From a virus, in the IMG/VR virus record IMGVR_UViG_3300036719_000362, positions 1-23,449 of that record: a DNA stretch of 23,449 nucleotides, one strand, 5' to 3'. Below, piece after piece: positions 21,789-23,449 of this stretch (its first letter is position 1; each line of letters starts with the position of its first letter). The position numbers were made by a program, and so were the translations under genes. The notes under the pieces are model-generated. The model was not told where the DNA came from and searched no databases. It saw only the letters and a program-made list of their open reading frames with translations.

Positions 21789-22429
21789 GCATCACAACCG
21801 CTGGCAGATCACTGAGCAACGACATGGTGACGGAGGTTTCCGCGTCGCAACTAACACCGATCTTGTTAGCGTCGTTGGAGTTTTCTCCGGTGATTTATCT
21901 TTGGAGTGGTTATGGAAATCTGGTCTACAATTCGATCACTTATTTGGGGACTGGTGAATTTGGAACGATCTCACCTATCGAGGAAACGACCGATCTTTCG
22001 TCTCGCGGAATTTCTTTGGAACTTTCAGGTGTTTCAACAACGCTAATTGCTGAAGCTCTTACAGAAAATTACCAAGGCAAAAACTGCACGGTGCTATTCG
22101 GTGCGTTGAATTCAAGCGCGGCGCTGGTATCGACACCGATTACGATCTTCTCTGGTCGAATGGACGTGATGAATATCTCGGATGACGGAACATCGCAGAC
22201 GCTAACGATGACGGCTGAGAATCGGTTAATGGATTTTAGGCGTCCTCGCGAGGTTCGTTACACACATCAAGAGCAGTTGCAGTTACGAGCCAGCGCAACC
22301 ATCGCCGATCTTGGTTTAATTTACGTCAATGCTATCCAAGAAAAAGAAATTTACTGGGGCAATGAAAAGCTCGCTGCTCCAGTAATGAGTAATGGCGGCG
22401 GCGACTATGGCCCAACAGAATACGCATGA
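21785..22429 (+). CDS. Tail tip protein, gpL-like / DUF2163-like hub protein
   Basis: A 214-residue protein. YLWSGYGNLVYNSITYLGTGEFG, ISPIEETTDLSSRGISLELSG, ALTENYQGKNCTVLFGAL and FSGRMDVMNISDDG form the recognisable core of tail hub proteins of this group, with MTAENRLMDFRRPREVRYT and EIYWG following. It joins the tip to the K-like and J-like proteins. GAGGA lies nine bases before its ATG. The stop overlaps the next start (ATGATG). Confidence 0.77.
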   Translation: MSITTAGRSLSNDMVTEVSASQLTPILLASLEFSPVIYLWSGYGNLVYNSITYLGTGEFGTISPIEETTDLSSRGISLELSGVSTTLIAEALTENYQGKNCTVLFGALNSSAALVSTPITIFSGRMDVMNISDDGTSQTLTMTAENRLMDFRRPREVRYTHQEQLQLRASATIADLGLIYVNAIQEKEIYWGNEKLAAPVMSNGGGDYGPTEYA

Positions 22430-22848
22430 TGACTCGAAAAGAAAATTGGACTGACGAGCTAGTCGCTTTCATCGAGGAGCGTCGGCACGAGCCGTTCGCG
22501 TGGGCGAAGAACGATTGTTGCTTGTTTGCGTGCGACTGGATTAAGCGTGCGACTGGAACTGATCCGGCGTTTCAACTGCGCGATCAATATCATTCCGCAA
22601 TCTCAGCGCATCGACTTATCAAGAAGCACGGCGGCATTATCGGAATCGTGCGTAACTACGGAGAGCCATGCGGGATCGAGCGCATCGAGTCATCAATGGC
22701 GCGGCGCGGTGATATTATCGTGAGCGATTGCGGAGATGGCGACTGCATCGGGGTTGTTGTAGGCGCAGAAGCGGCTTTTGTTGGAGTTAGCGGATTGCTT
22801 TTTAATACGCTAAACGGAGAAAAGAAATCAACCTGCTGGAGACTTTAA
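22426..22848 (+). CDS. Tail tip protein, gpK-like / DUF6950-like, NlpC/P60-related
   Basis: A 140-residue protein with the pattern W-x-NDCCLFACDWI (C31 or C32 as possible nucleophile), RATGTDPA, and GGIIGIVRNYG, ending GVSGLLFNTLNGEK--TCWRL. This matches a family of small tail proteins distantly related to NlpC/P60 peptidases, which in gpK may cut peptidoglycan during DNA entry. No clear catalytic histidine follows the GDIIVSDCGDGDCIGVVVG stretch, so the hydrolase activity may be lost or use other residues. Position between L- and J-like genes fits lambda K; there is no gene I equivalent. Confidence 0.75.
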   Translation: MMTRKENWTDELVAFIEERRHEPFAWAKNDCCLFACDWIKRATGTDPAFQLRDQYHSAISAHRLIKKHGGIIGIVRNYGEPCGIERIESSMARRGDIIVSDCGDGDCIGVVVGAEAAFVGVSGLLFNTLNGEKKSTCWRL

Positions 22849-22852
22849 TTTT

Positions 22853-23449
22853 ATGCCACAGGCATTACCCCTTTTACTCACTAAGATTGTTGTCGCAATA
22901 AAAGCAATTACGGTTGCTTCCATTCTGAAGTTTGTCGCGGTTACTGCTGCATCGATGGCGGTGTCAAAGCTGCTCGCGCCTAAAGCTCCGAGCTTTTCAG
23001 ATTCATCAATCTCGACTCGCTCGCAAATGGTGCGCTCGCCGATCTCAGCGAGGCAAGTGATTTACGGTCAATGCAAAGCGTCAGGCGTGATCGTTTACAT
23101 CTCGACGACTGGCACAAAAAACGAGTTCCTGCATCTCGTGATTGCGATTGCCGGTCATGAGTGCGAAGAACTCGGCGACGTTTATCTCAACGACGAGAAA
23201 ATTATTACAGGCTCCGGCAACACGGTCGATGGCGGCAGCAGATATCTTAACAAGATTTCAATCGTTAAGCATCTTGGAACGACTCCGCAGACGGCTGACG
23301 CGGCGTTAATTGCTGCGACGACAGGCTTAACCGCTGACACAGGGCAATGGACTTCCGCGCATCGCTTAGACGGCATTACATACATTTACGCGAAACTGAC
23401 ATGGGACGCTGAAATCTATGTCGGCGGCATCCCGAATATTTCGTGCGTC
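22853..23449 (+). CDS. Tail tip / host specificity protein, gpJ-like, N-terminal part (cut by window end)
   Basis: The frame starts MPQALPLLLTKIVVAIKAI and remains open for 199 codons to the window edge. After a hydrophobic helical N-terminus (1-45, AVTAASMAVSKLLAPKAPSF) comes the usual J start: STRSQMVRSPISARQVIYG, CKASGVIVYISTTG, FLHLVIAIAGHECEELGDVYLND. In J-type proteins this N-terminal part forms the tip ring and the missing C-terminal part binds the host receptor. GGAG lies 11 bases upstream of ATG. The end is unknown. Confidence 0.85.
   Translation, partial: MPQALPLLLTKIVVAIKAITVASILKFVAVTAASMAVSKLLAPKAPSFSDSSISTRSQMVRSPISARQVIYGQCKASGVIVYISTTGTKNEFLHLVIAIAGHECEELGDVYLNDEKIITGSGNTVDGGSRYLNKISIVKHLGTTPQTADAALIAATTGLTADTGQWTSAHRLDGITYIYAKLTWDAEIYVGGIPNISCV

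Overview
This window is the late structural region of a double-stranded DNA tailed bacteriophage or prophage with a siphovirus (lambda-like) plan. The genes follow the classic lambda order (terminase, head-tail joiner W, portal B, protease/scaffold C-Nu3, decoration D, capsid E, FII, Z, U, V, G/GT, tape measure H, M, L, K, J). Nearly all are on the + strand, packed head to tail with ATGA/GTGA stop-start overlaps. No integrase, repressor, tRNA, CRISPR array or replication gene is visible, so lifestyle cannot be decided. The host is not identifiable. Base composition is roughly 50-58% GC over most lines I hand-counted. Only about a third of the genes have a Shine-Dalgarno sequence, which points to a host that uses non-SD initiation widely (some Verrucomicrobia and other environmental phyla behave this way; this is inference).

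Left part (1-5033): the end of a possible small terminase gene, a GpA-type large terminase, an AT-rich HNH endonuclease gene inserted after it, a W-like joiner, and a portal protein with an extra C-terminal domain. Middle insert (5030-12646): a 1727-residue tail fibre of repeated modules, then a small accessory/lysis cluster (one-TM coiled-coil protein, a 50-residue protein, a beta-helix-like protein, a 3TM holin). A convergent metallophosphoesterase on the - strand closes the insert. In lambda the portal is followed directly by the protease gene, so this block interrupts the usual order. It is bounded on the right by a hairpin between convergent genes and by a divergent control region carrying an inverted repeat.

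Capsid part (12747-15057): protease/scaffold, DUF2190-type decoration protein and HK97-fold major capsid protein, closed by a strong intrinsic terminator. Two glycosyltransferase genes (15139-17339) then sit between capsid and tail genes, the second overlapping the FII-like gene. The tail part (17336-23449) encodes FII-like, Z-like, U-like and tube proteins, a G/GT pair of tail chaperones joined by a clear -1 programmed frameshift (A AAA AAC plus a downstream 7-bp stem), a short tape measure protein, M-, L- and K-like tip proteins, and the start of a J-like tip protein cut by the window edge.

The features most worth following are the frameshift gene (otherwise invisible as an open frame of its own), the fibre repeats whose protein sequence is conserved while their codons are diversified, the recurrent ACTA-NN-ATG leader on the major structural genes, the portal fusion domain, and the operator-like inverted repeat before the capsid operon.
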